Of a stretch of 64,000 nucleotides of DNA, positions 60,101-64,000 are shown one piece after another. Below the pieces are notes generated by a model. It made no database searches. It had not been told where the DNA came from and worked only from the letters and a program-made list of their open reading frames with translations. The stretch comes from Nymphalis io (Eukaryota; Arthropoda; Insecta; Lepidoptera; Nymphalidae), in the NCBI RefSeq assembly GCF_905147045.1, contig NC_065888.1:6081001-6145000 (forward strand), written 5' to 3'. The position numbers and the translations under genes were made by a program. Each line of letters starts with the position of its first letter. Position 1 is the stretch's first letter.

Positions 60101-60305
60101 TTAATTTCTTATTAAATAACATAAGATTTATTGTATATATAAAAATCATTCTAAAATATTGCAAATCAAACTAGGGTTCGGCTTCCGTGTACGGGTTCGA
60201 GGAGTGCGGAGATCTTAGTTACGATGCAGCTGAATATCTCATCACCAGACCGCGCTCATAAAGACGTCAGACTGATTTTCAAGAGGAATAAGATTTGCTT
60301 GAAGG
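30005..60305 (+). CDS. dnt: Ryk/Derailed/Doughnut-family Wnt receptor, N-terminal WIF part (join of four exons, 3' incomplete)
   Basis: Join 30005-30113, 55963-56090, 59545-59651, 60175-60305 (475 nt, 158 full codons, open at the end). All three introns in the join are GT-AG and the phases (1, 0, 2) match exactly. Residues 1-21 are a signal peptide (AWAVWLALPLATG core). Residues 22-159 are one WIF domain: LNVLISQAEVMKLLGLDAEL, YYVREGVVNTYATGF, IVPVPAHIADLEFMW, LPPQVNIS, FRVRLPCTG and IFKRNKICLKG. Cys120 and Cys156 are the expected domain disulphide; Asn100 and Asn135 are N-glycosylation sites. In this family the WIF domain binds Wnt proteins at the cell surface, and a membrane span and an atypical kinase domain follow; those exons are not in the window. 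The family is certain; Dnt rather than Drl is suggested by REGVVNTYA and could be wrong. Confidence 0.9.
30320..30578 (+). mobile_element. SINE-A, 5'-truncated within the head
   Basis: Begins at ATAACCGATGAGCGTGGGTT, so box B (GGGTTCAAGCCC) is kept and box A is lost. It ends at AGGCTGTTAC. Confidence 0.88.
30653..30943 (-). mobile_element. SINE-B, nearly full-length
   Basis: T run, ATAGAATAGGAAGGTGGACG on the left to GCATAAAGCCCTACCA on the right. The last bases of the 5' end (CCAGTA) are missing. Confidence 0.9.
32166..32290 (-). mobile_element. 3' stub of the RTE LINE with a (TGAT)n tail and 11-bp target duplication
   Basis: On the minus strand it encodes KVAGTKWMRKAEDRELW to the C-terminal TIGC and stop, nearly identical to the end of the element at 44706-47860. 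About seven TGAT repeats follow. AAAGATTTTCA is present at 32155-32165 and 32291-32301. It is a heavily 5'-truncated insertion of 125 bp. Confidence 0.92.
34654..34677. repeat. 24-nt perfect palindrome
   Basis: ACATACATATGT is followed directly by its reverse complement. The ACAT character suggests simple-sequence origin. Confidence 0.75.
34866..35107 (+). mobile_element. SINE-B, old copy
   Basis: GTAGGGCTTTGTGCAAGGCC to TGCCCGTCCGCCTATCTAAT, with many substitutions and a deletion in the TACAGGCACAAGGGACATAA block. A younger SINE-A sits in its 3' end. Confidence 0.8.
35108..35397 (+). mobile_element. SINE-A, full-length, 8-bp target duplication
   Basis: Head with CCGAGGTAGCCCAGTGG and GGGTTCAAACCC, ending at GCAGGCTGTTA. 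CTATCTAA flanks it (35100-35107 and 35398-35405). A 12-base deletion near the 3' end removes CAGCAGTGGG. Confidence 0.87.
35752..35885 (+). mobile_element. LINE 3'-tail fragment followed by a SINE-B remnant
   Basis: 35752-35812 reads GGGGGAGGCCTTTGTCCAGC, AGTGGACG, then CGGCTGATGATGA, a LINE 3' end of the type with GATGAT tails. 35813-35885 holds SINE-B blocks (TTGTTTTGCGGTTTGAACGG, CCACCTATCCGTCTG). Confidence 0.6.
35988..36297 (-). mobile_element. SINE-A, full-length, 14-bp target duplication
   Basis: Complete reverse-strand copy from TAACAGCCTGT to ACCACTGGGCCATCTCGACT. TCATTATGCAATTA is repeated exactly at 35974-35987 and 36298-36311. Frames overlapping it are incidental. Confidence 0.95.
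37178..37440 (+). mobile_element. SINE-A, 5'-truncated
   Basis: From AATCTTAACCGATGATCG (box B retained, GGGTTCAAAGCC) to CAGGCTGTTAC. Confidence 0.87.
37682..37718. repeat. Perfect hairpin, 17-bp stem, 3-nt loop
   Basis: Left arm 37682-37698 (ends ACTCGTAA), loop TGC, right arm 37702-37718 (starts TTACGAGT), exact complements. It is not part of any repeat family listed here. Confidence 0.85.
38474..38535 (+). mobile_element. SINE-B internal fragment ending in (AT)n
   Basis: CAGCAATAGTTAGTATTGTT and CCGGTTTGATGGGTGA are SINE-B blocks; a TA tract of nine or so units follows at 38517-38535. The preceding 38243-38300 resembles SINE-D (CCAGGCTGCTACTGAGAAT). Confidence 0.5.
40002..40294 (+). mobile_element. 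SINE-B, full-length
   Basis: TTACTGGTGGTAAAGCTTTG to TTCTATAAAAAAA, close to the copy at 58112-58406 in reverse, so it is one of the better preserved members. Confidence 0.93.
41518..41728 (+). mobile_element. SINE-B 5' fragment joined to a SINE-A 3' fragment
   Basis: 41518-41607 is the first 90 bases of SINE-B (CCCGTCTGGGTAGGTACCAC, CATTCTACCG). From 41625, after TATGACACGTGA, the SINE-A 3' half follows (AAACCGCATTGGAGTAGCG to GGGACATTTACAG). Confidence 0.7.
42408..42442. repeat. Perfect hairpin, 16-bp stem, 3-nt loop
   Basis: Left arm 42408-42423 (ATATATTTGCACGGAG), loop GGT, right arm 42427-42442, exact complement. The flanks are unique AT-rich intron sequence. Confidence 0.85.
43726..43965 (+). 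mobile_element. SINE-B, moderately decayed
   Basis: GTAGGGCTTTGTGCAAGCCC to CATCGCCTATCTCCCCGTCT. The CCACTTACCATCAGGTGG block is lost near the 3' end. Confidence 0.82.
44711..46990 (-). CDS. RTE LINE: endonuclease end plus reverse transcriptase
   Basis: A 759-codon frame of the retrotransposon. Residues 1-60 finish the endonuclease (RRWTWRSPDNVTRNEIDFI, GSDHRLV). The polymerase spans roughly 230-560: LKNNKAPGDDGI, FKKGDKTLLKNYRPISLLS, AFVDYEKAFDSIETW, RRGVRQGDVISPKLF and the catalytic FADD at 503-506. The C-terminal region has YGAETW near residue 626, HVCRRTDGRW, the GRPPARWTDDL signature of RTE-like proteins, and ends EAYVQQWPTIGC. All catalytic residues are present. It is out of frame by one base with the upstream endonuclease piece at 46987-47532. 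Gene sets often call such frames craniofacial development protein 2-like or RNA-directed DNA polymerase. It lies in intron 1 of the Ryk/Dnt gene, on the opposite strand. Confidence 0.93.
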   Translation of the reverse strand: MMNSFFQKKPQRRWTWRSPDNVTRNEIDFIISNKRHIFRDVSVINKFNTGSDHRLVRGTLNINLKAERSRMMRSTLRPTMLQAAQGSEKFQMELQNQFTALETISSIDERTDTLVKILQNTSRKCFPPQRRDNAPKLSAETLELMRKRRELPSFLSDKALNRTMKTLTRHDLRRSNTRAIKAAIEQNRGSKVFARKFGRPRLTKLKTENGGVVTSRPEIIGEVERFYGQLFSSRSDKPVGISIDDQRAPLMRHYSEELPVVDQGEIRAALEQLKNNKAPGDDGITTELLKAGGTPVLKELASLFNSVIQHGKTPETWSGSEVVLFFKKGDKTLLKNYRPISLLSHVYKLFSRVVTNRLARRLDEFQPPEQAGFRSGYSTVDHIHTVRQIVQKIEEYNQPLCMAFVDYEKAFDSIETWAVLDSLQRCHIDWRYIEVLRCLYNAATMTVHIQDCKTKAIQLRRGVRQGDVISPKLFTNALEDVFKTLDWTRYGVNVNGEYISHLRFADDIVIIAESLEQLTEMLRSLGESSRCVGLGMNLDKTKVMFNRHVVPGPIYVEGKPLEVVSEYTYLGQIIQVGRNNFEKEADRRIRLGWAAFGNLRQVLKSSIPQCLKTKVFNQCVLPAMTYGAETWTLTAGLVHKFKVAQRAMERAMLGVSLKDKIRNEIIRKRTGVTDIACKISRLKWQWAGHVCRRTDGRWSRRVLEWRPRIGKSSVGRPPARWTDDLKKVAGTNWMRKAEDRELWRTLGEAYVQQWPTIGC
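46987..47532 (-). CDS. RTE LINE: endonuclease N-terminal part
   Basis: 181 codons from MATYNGRSMRLDHHLAELE, the first strand of the endonuclease fold, through the catalytic Glu in LGLSEVRRQ, VVQVYAPTSTYSDD, and VVMGDFNAKVG near residue 139, to NFLEAQGLF and a stop. The frame is also open upstream (GYRIKRLK), so the true start may be earlier than this Met. The stop comes from a frameshift at a run of six T; one more base would join it to the polymerase frame, so a sequencing or assembly error is possible. Confidence 0.9.
   Translation of the reverse strand: MATYNGRSMRLDHHLAELEVELSHINWHILGLSEVRRQGEDTITLESGNLLYFREGDNLSQGGVGFLVKKDLISSIVEISSVSNRVAYLVLKLSDRYSLKVVQVYAPTSTYSDDVVEAMYEDIAKALNDTSRAHYNVVMGDFNAKVGVQDSGESKVEPYGLGCRNHRGQMLVNFLEAQGLF
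47533..47860 (-). promoter_or_regulatory. 5' leader of the RTE LINE with structured tip
   Basis: About 330 bases, very GC-rich, with G/C homopolymer runs. RTE-type LINEs carry their promoter in the leader. The tip holds hairpin 47829-47854 (arms GGAGTAC and GTACTCC, 12-base loop) only six bases from the insertion boundary, then the block AGTCGCCTCTTACGACACCC (47793-47812). The plus-strand open frame 47491-47967 over this region has no recognised family. Confidence 0.7.
47961..49124. other. AT-rich intron sequence, nothing recognised
   Basis: Frames at 48172-48402 and 48672-48890 (minus) show no family resemblance, and no repeat is assignable. Confidence 0.5.
49125..49376 (-). mobile_element. 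SINE-B, decayed
   Basis: GCCACCTGATGGTAAGCGGT to AAAGCCCCACCACCAGTA, with the 3' A-tail end (ATAGAATAGGAAGG) unrecognisable. Confidence 0.82.
50251..50552 (+). mobile_element. SINE-A, full-length
   Basis: AAGCCGAGATGGCCTAGTGG (box A region), GGGTTCAAACCC (box B) to CACAGGCTGTTACGG. Very similar to the copy at 52104. A clear target duplication was not found. Confidence 0.93.
51479..51625 (-). mobile_element. Small Helitron-like element (non-autonomous)
   Basis: On the minus strand it ends in GGCGGAAACTAG followed by T, with a GC-rich subterminal inverted pair (GGCAACGCCACAGGCGG). The interior carries CATGCAAAATTTCACGATG, GATCGGTTGAGAAGTTAA and CACTTTTGCATTT, common lepidopteran Helitron wording. 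The 5' limit near 51625 is approximate. Confidence 0.6.
52104..52419 (+). mobile_element. SINE-A, full-length, (TGTTAC)n tail, 16-bp target duplication
   Basis: The best-preserved copy. The head has TGGCCTAGTGG and GGGTTCAAACCC. The 3' end is CAGCAGTGGGACATTAACAG then GCTGTTACTGTTACTGTTAC. GTATGTAAAAAATAAA occurs exactly at 52088-52103 and 52420-52435. The repeated hexamer tail, rather than poly-A, is typical of SINEs moved by RTE or CR1-type LINEs. Confidence 0.96.
52461..52665 (+). mobile_element. SINE-B, old copy
   Basis: CCGGTGGTAGAGTTTTGTGT to CCTTTTGCTCGTTTACCATT, in family order with many changes and deletions. Confidence 0.65.
52852..53056 (-). mobile_element. SINE-B, 5'-truncated
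   Basis: GGACGGGCAAATGGGCCACC to AATACTAAGTATTGCT. The 5' third (GTAGGGCTTTGTGC...) is absent. Confidence 0.82.
53140..53205 (-). mobile_element. LINE 3'-end fragment
   Basis: The reverse complement reads CGTTTGGCGTTCTATGGGGG, AGGCTTTCGTCTAGCAGTGG, ACGAAAGGCTG: the same tail type as 35752-35812, here without clear terminal repeats. Confidence 0.6.
54476..54536. repeat. Perfect hairpin, 28-bp stem, 5-nt loop
   Basis: Left arm 54476-54503 begins GTGCTCAATAATAATG; the loop TTACT is at 54504-54508; right arm 54509-54536 is its exact reverse complement. The right arm runs into the SINE-D fragment that follows. Confidence 0.92.
54533..54692 (-). mobile_element. SINE-D with internal deletion
   Basis: The tail-side block (GCACAAGTATGTGCGCAAGC, GTGCACTCTCTATTCCCTAA) is joined directly to the tRNA-like head (GGGACTTCAACCCAGGACCT, CCGGGTCTGCGGCATTACAT). 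About 190 bases of body are missing. Confidence 0.8.
55963..56090 (+). CDS. dnt: Exon 2: WIF domain, central strands
   Basis: Acceptor TTTTTTTGTTTTAG ends at 55962 and donor GTAAGA starts at 56091. It encodes the split Gly37 and residues 38-79, including DAELYYVREG, the most conserved stretch of Ryk-family WIF domains. Confidence 0.94.
57527..57562 (+). pseudogene. Decayed duplicate of exon 3 (pseudo-exon)
   Basis: From GCAG at 57523 on, this matches the start of exon 3 at about 24 of 29 positions, including the acceptor and TACGTGATGG. In the exon-3 frame it reads LLYVMVAD and then a stop (TGA, 57551-57553). After that the match weakens. No donor site fits. It is a non-functional copy of the WIF exon, or a once-alternative exon. 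Confidence 0.6.
58112..58406 (-). mobile_element. SINE-B, full-length
   Basis: T run, ATAGAATAGGAAGGTGGACG at the 3' end, GCACAAAGCCCTACCACCAG at the 5' end. It is well preserved; the open frame over it (58143-58412) is incidental. Confidence 0.93.
59545..59651 (+). CDS. dnt: Exon 3: WIF domain, middle
   Basis: Acceptor TTTGCTCGCAG ends at 59544 and donor GTAAAT starts at 59652. It encodes residues 80-114 and two bases of Arg115, with LPYVMGIDYES and the conserved LPPQVNIS. A decayed second copy of its first 28 bases lies about 2 kb upstream, at 57527. Confidence 0.94.
59652..60174 (+). other. Intron 3 of the Ryk/Dnt gene
   Basis: 523 bases with GTAAAT donor and CTAG acceptor. AT-rich; no repeat family was assigned. 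Confidence 0.85.
60175..60305 (+). CDS. dnt: Exon 4: end of the WIF domain
   Basis: Acceptor AAACTAG ends at 60174 (a weak pyrimidine tract) and donor GTAAGT starts at 60306. It encodes the rest of Arg115 through Lys158 plus one base of Gly159, with both domain cysteines (RLPCTG and NKICLKG). Confidence 0.93.
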
Positions 60306-63300
60306 GTAAGTCAATTTACTTCATGATCATCATCATCCCTTTGTCGACCACTGTTGGACATATGCTCTCCAATGAAACGCCACTGAGCTCGAATTTAGTT
60401 ACCACACATTTTTAACTTAAGAATATTCTCTAATTGAACTGTTCGTTATTAAATTATCGCATTAAATCATAATATATAATCTCTTTGTAAGCGCTTATGC
60501 ATTTCCTTAACTACGGTATACAAATTCACGGTTACATTGAAAGCTTATAATTTATTCAAGACTCTTTGGTATAAAAGCCCGCCTTTAATACACTATTTAA
60601 AATAGCACGAAGTGTTTATTTGTATATTGTTTTTAAATGATTAATGTATTCAATAAAGTGATTAAATAAAGTAAGAAATAATTTATTATATGCATTAGGA
60701 ATATTTTCATAATTATATCAAAGGACAACTAAGTTATATAAGGCATGCGTATTTCTTGAAGATATTTTTTCTAGCATACCCATGGAGGAAAAAAAACATA
60801 GAATATTAACACAACACACGTTTTATCATACAAAAGCTAGTAAAATATACAATATGTAAATCAGATATAGGATTTCCATGTTGTATATGTATATCCATGT
60901 TGCATATATATAATAGTACCTGGGCGACCGAGTTTCATTTCGTTATTTTTTATATCTTTTCCGAATTGCTTTTATTCGTGAAATACATATAAAATTAAAA
61001 ATAAATACCTTATCTAAGTAAAAAATTTGAGTCAAATCGTTGATGCCAGAAGTTTCCGAGATACACAAAATATACATCTACTTAATAACATTTTAAAATG
61101 ACTGGCTGGCATACCAGCCTACGCCGATGGTCTAACGGGATCAAAATTTTGCACAGAAATTTCTTTTATAAACATAAACATGTATATTTATAGACAAGAA
61201 TTAGTCATAAGATATATCACAAGCAATGCTTACATAAATAATAATCAGAAATAGGTAAAATATTCAGATAAATAGCGATAACGATCTTTTATGAAAGTTG
61301 TATGAAAAATAGTTAAACTTAAACCGTATCTTCCCCCTCTTTTTAACAACCAATAGATGCACTAAAACACATAAAGCAATATAAAACGTAGTTTCCCGAA
61401 CACTTTGTCTGTGGTAATAATAATAACAATAAATTTATCGGCTACAACTGCCGTTCAAAGGAGCCCTCCTTTCTATCATTCTGTATTTATTCAGAATAGC
61501 TGTTGTACTCGTACGAACCACAATAATGGCTGAATACTTTAATCGCATAAAACAAAATTATTGAAAAACTTTTCTTATGAATCACTAAGCTATTGTAATG
61601 ACTTATATCGAATTAATGAAATATTTTTTATTCTTATTGTTAATTCATATTATCAATAGAGGTAATTAAAAATAAAAATATGGTGATTTTACTTGAGAAA
61701 TGTAATAAGTAGCTTACACAGAAATTGTCAACAAGTATTTCGAAAGTAATTATTAAAGGAAGCACATCTTTAAATTTATTGACACTTCGTATCAAAGGAA
61801 TAATTATTATTATCGGAGCAATATTAATTTCAAAATCAAGACACCGTAAACAAATATTTGTTAATTATTTGCTTGATTTATTTTAGTTTTGCTATTGATC
61901 AAGTTTTATAGCTGCTTTTATATATTTAAACAAACTGTCTGTTTAATCAAACACTACTGAACCGGTTTAAATGTTTTATTTTGTGTGTGTTTAAGTGACC
62001 TTTTTAAAAACTGTTACGGATTTTTGGAATTCCGACACTGACATATACCGCTATCATAACCAAGTGTAATTAAAAAAGTTCACATTTAAGATGCGATGGT
62101 AGCGATGGACCGACGTGATTTTTTGTTTGGATACTTTATGGGCCGCATAGTGACATACTTTACTTTTAATCACGGTAAAAAAGCACGGTGCTATTTCGCT
62201 GGAAACGCACACTAATAACACAAAAAATTTGAATGCAAAAACTCGTAGTGCGTTTTACAGAAACATTACAAGATATTGTAAGTTGGACTATAATTTATTC
62301 TTGAAGTTTAACTCATACCACACTCAAAGGAGTTTACTTTGTGTACTCATACCATTTTTATATGTTATTTAACAAACAGTTTGTATTATCTGTTGGTACA
62401 ATATCGTGCCTTATCTACACGTAAATGTTCATCTCAAATTGTTAAATTTCATCTCAAATTATTATTTAGAGTTCGTATATTATTATCGACAAAGCGTGAT
62501 ATTCTGCTCAGATGAGCGCTTGATGATTTGACGTTTTATTAGCATAACAGTAAAACTTATTTAAATTTTATCGGCTTATATACGCCATTAATGTAACAAT
62601 CTATATATTATATGAATATTGGGAATACACATGTTGTGTGTACATTTTTTTATTATTTATTTATAAAAACGAATGTAATTCACATAATTAAAGGTACGTT
62701 TCAATATCTGTGCGCAACAAAATGATTGAGTATTATAAAACATATCTATTACAATAGTACTATTATTTAGGATAAATAATGTTCAATGGCCACTATTACA
62801 AAAAATAAAACCTCTTGAAAATTAACTAAGATCAGCATGAAAAAAAAAACTACAAATCTTAATAATAAAAATATATGTTTTCGTCTGAACATTTCAATGT
62901 TCTGAAAAAAATCTTTGTTGTTTTCATTTATAATACTTTATATTATTATAATTACTGGCTTTATTTTTTCAATTACTTCATTTGTTACACGCACTTTAAA
63001 GCACCTCTGAATATAAGTAATAGTCCAGTTCCATTTTTATAATTTAATTGTAAGCTAATCTTCTTATTATTACATTATTGCGTGTGTGCGTATGATTTTA
63101 TCTTCCTTTATTATATTATATTACTCAATTTTAATAGAGAAGGTAAAACGTTAGTGAATTTTTAAACGCAACGACAACGCTCAACAGTTTGTATGAAATT
63201 TTTAACGTTTGATTAATGTAATTTAATAAAAATTGGTGAATTGAAAAAACGTTTTCCACGTTCTTTGTAACAAATATCTTTGAAGCTGCAAAATCATTTG

Positions 63301-64000
63301 ATTCTTACAGTCGAACGGATACAAGTTTACTCCACAAATCACTCCCTCGCATTCTTTATTAGCATGTAGACGAATCAGTAAACGCAACAGGATATTTTGC
63401 GAGGGATGAAGACGTATTATGAGGGGCGGTACTCGATTCCCCTCTTTAATGTGTTTACAAGGAAGTATCGATTGTTCTATTGTACTTTTATTTGACTTGG
63501 AAATTTTATGTTCCCTCTACGAGCCTCAAATTTATTGTGCGTTTATCAAATTCACGATTCGAATGTCTGTAATTGTAAGATTGGAAAATTATTGGACGTT
63601 TGTTTTTGAGATAAATTTTCCACTTATTAAGTTTAGTTTTTGTATTGTTTTAACTTGGACGTTGGTATTTATGTTTTAGTAATAACTTAAAGTAATGGAA
63701 GAAATTTAAGCCATATCGAAGTAACTTAACCCTTTTGTGTTAATTATGTAAAAATATACTTATTTTTTTTCACTTTAATTTAGATATACTGATATATTTA
63801 ATTTTATTATTGTTTTAAATTTTACTATAAAAAATAATTCTCTTTGACTAAATTTGTCATAATTATGTTTTCCAACTTATATTTTTAATTATTTTATCAA
63901 AACCGGTTTTACCAAAACATATTTCAAACTTTTTTAATACATGAAACATTATTAGAAATTACAAATATATGTACAAAGTCACTTTGCGACAGTGACGCCA
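60306..64000 (+). other. Start of intron 4 of the Ryk/Dnt gene, to the window edge
   Basis: No continuation exon with the right phase (needing two bases first, then linker or membrane-span residues) was recognised. A LINE 3'-tail fragment (reverse; CATGATCATCATCATCCCTT, CCACTGTTGGACATATGC, CCAATGAAACGCCACTGAG) lies at 60329-60387. The remainder is AT-rich; the frame 63419-63679 has no family resemblance. Confidence 0.65.

Noticed and set aside
63419..63679. Hydrophobic 86-codon frame as the transmembrane exon of the Ryk/Dnt gene
   Set aside because: Hydrophobicity comes from T-rich sequence, no acceptor gives the needed phase, and no Ryk-like linker or juxtamembrane motif is seen.
1..64000. 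CRISPR array, phage or bacterial defence system
   Set aside because: No regular spaced repeats or prokaryotic operons; introns, SINEs and LINEs show animal nuclear DNA.

Overview
The window looks like nuclear DNA of a butterfly or moth (Lepidoptera). It is strongly AT-rich, has long introns and gene-poor stretches, and carries dispersed families that I associate with lepidopteran genomes: tRNA-headed SINEs, RTE-type and Jockey/CR1-type LINEs, and Helitron ends with a subterminal hairpin followed by CTAG. The order is an inference from repeat style and from one insect-like host gene; I cannot name a species.

One host gene is supported. On the + strand, four exons (30005-30113, 55963-56090, 59545-59651, 60175-60305) join in perfect phase and encode a signal peptide plus a complete WIF (Wnt-inhibitory-factor) domain of the Ryk/Derailed/Doughnut family of Wnt-binding receptor tyrosine kinases. 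The transmembrane and kinase exons must lie beyond the right edge. The first intron is 25.8 kb. Left of about 29.46 kb I find no host gene.

Layout. 1-1410: 5' part of a decayed RTE-type LINE (minus strand), cut by the window edge. 1.4-17.8 kb: AT-rich DNA with SINE copies, a Helitron end and a LINE 3' stub. 17.8-21.2 kb: a long Jockey/CR1-like LINE (minus) with a 723-codon open reading frame, interrupted by a SINE. 21.3-29.4 kb: SINEs, microsatellites and an orphan LINE 5' module. 29.46-60.3 kb and onward: the Ryk-family gene. Its introns hold a nearly intact RTE LINE (44706-47860, minus, 12-bp target duplication), many SINEs, three near-perfect short-loop palindromes and a decayed copy of exon 3.

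Repeat labels used below. SINE-A: tRNA-headed, about 300 bp, 3' end GGCTGTTAC. SINE-B: about 290 bp, starts near GGTAGGGCTTTGTGC and ends in TTCTATAAAAAA. SINE-C: tRNA-headed, about 250 bp, contains GGGTTCGATTCCCACCCAGG. SINE-D: tRNA-headed, about 365 bp, ending in a GAGGACATTA-type sequence. The transposons work by target-primed reverse transcription. The RTE end and SINE-A share a three-block 3' tail, which suggests that the RTE enzyme mobilises SINE-A. Two otherwise unrelated LINEs share a structured module at their 5' tips whose stem sequences differ but still pair.
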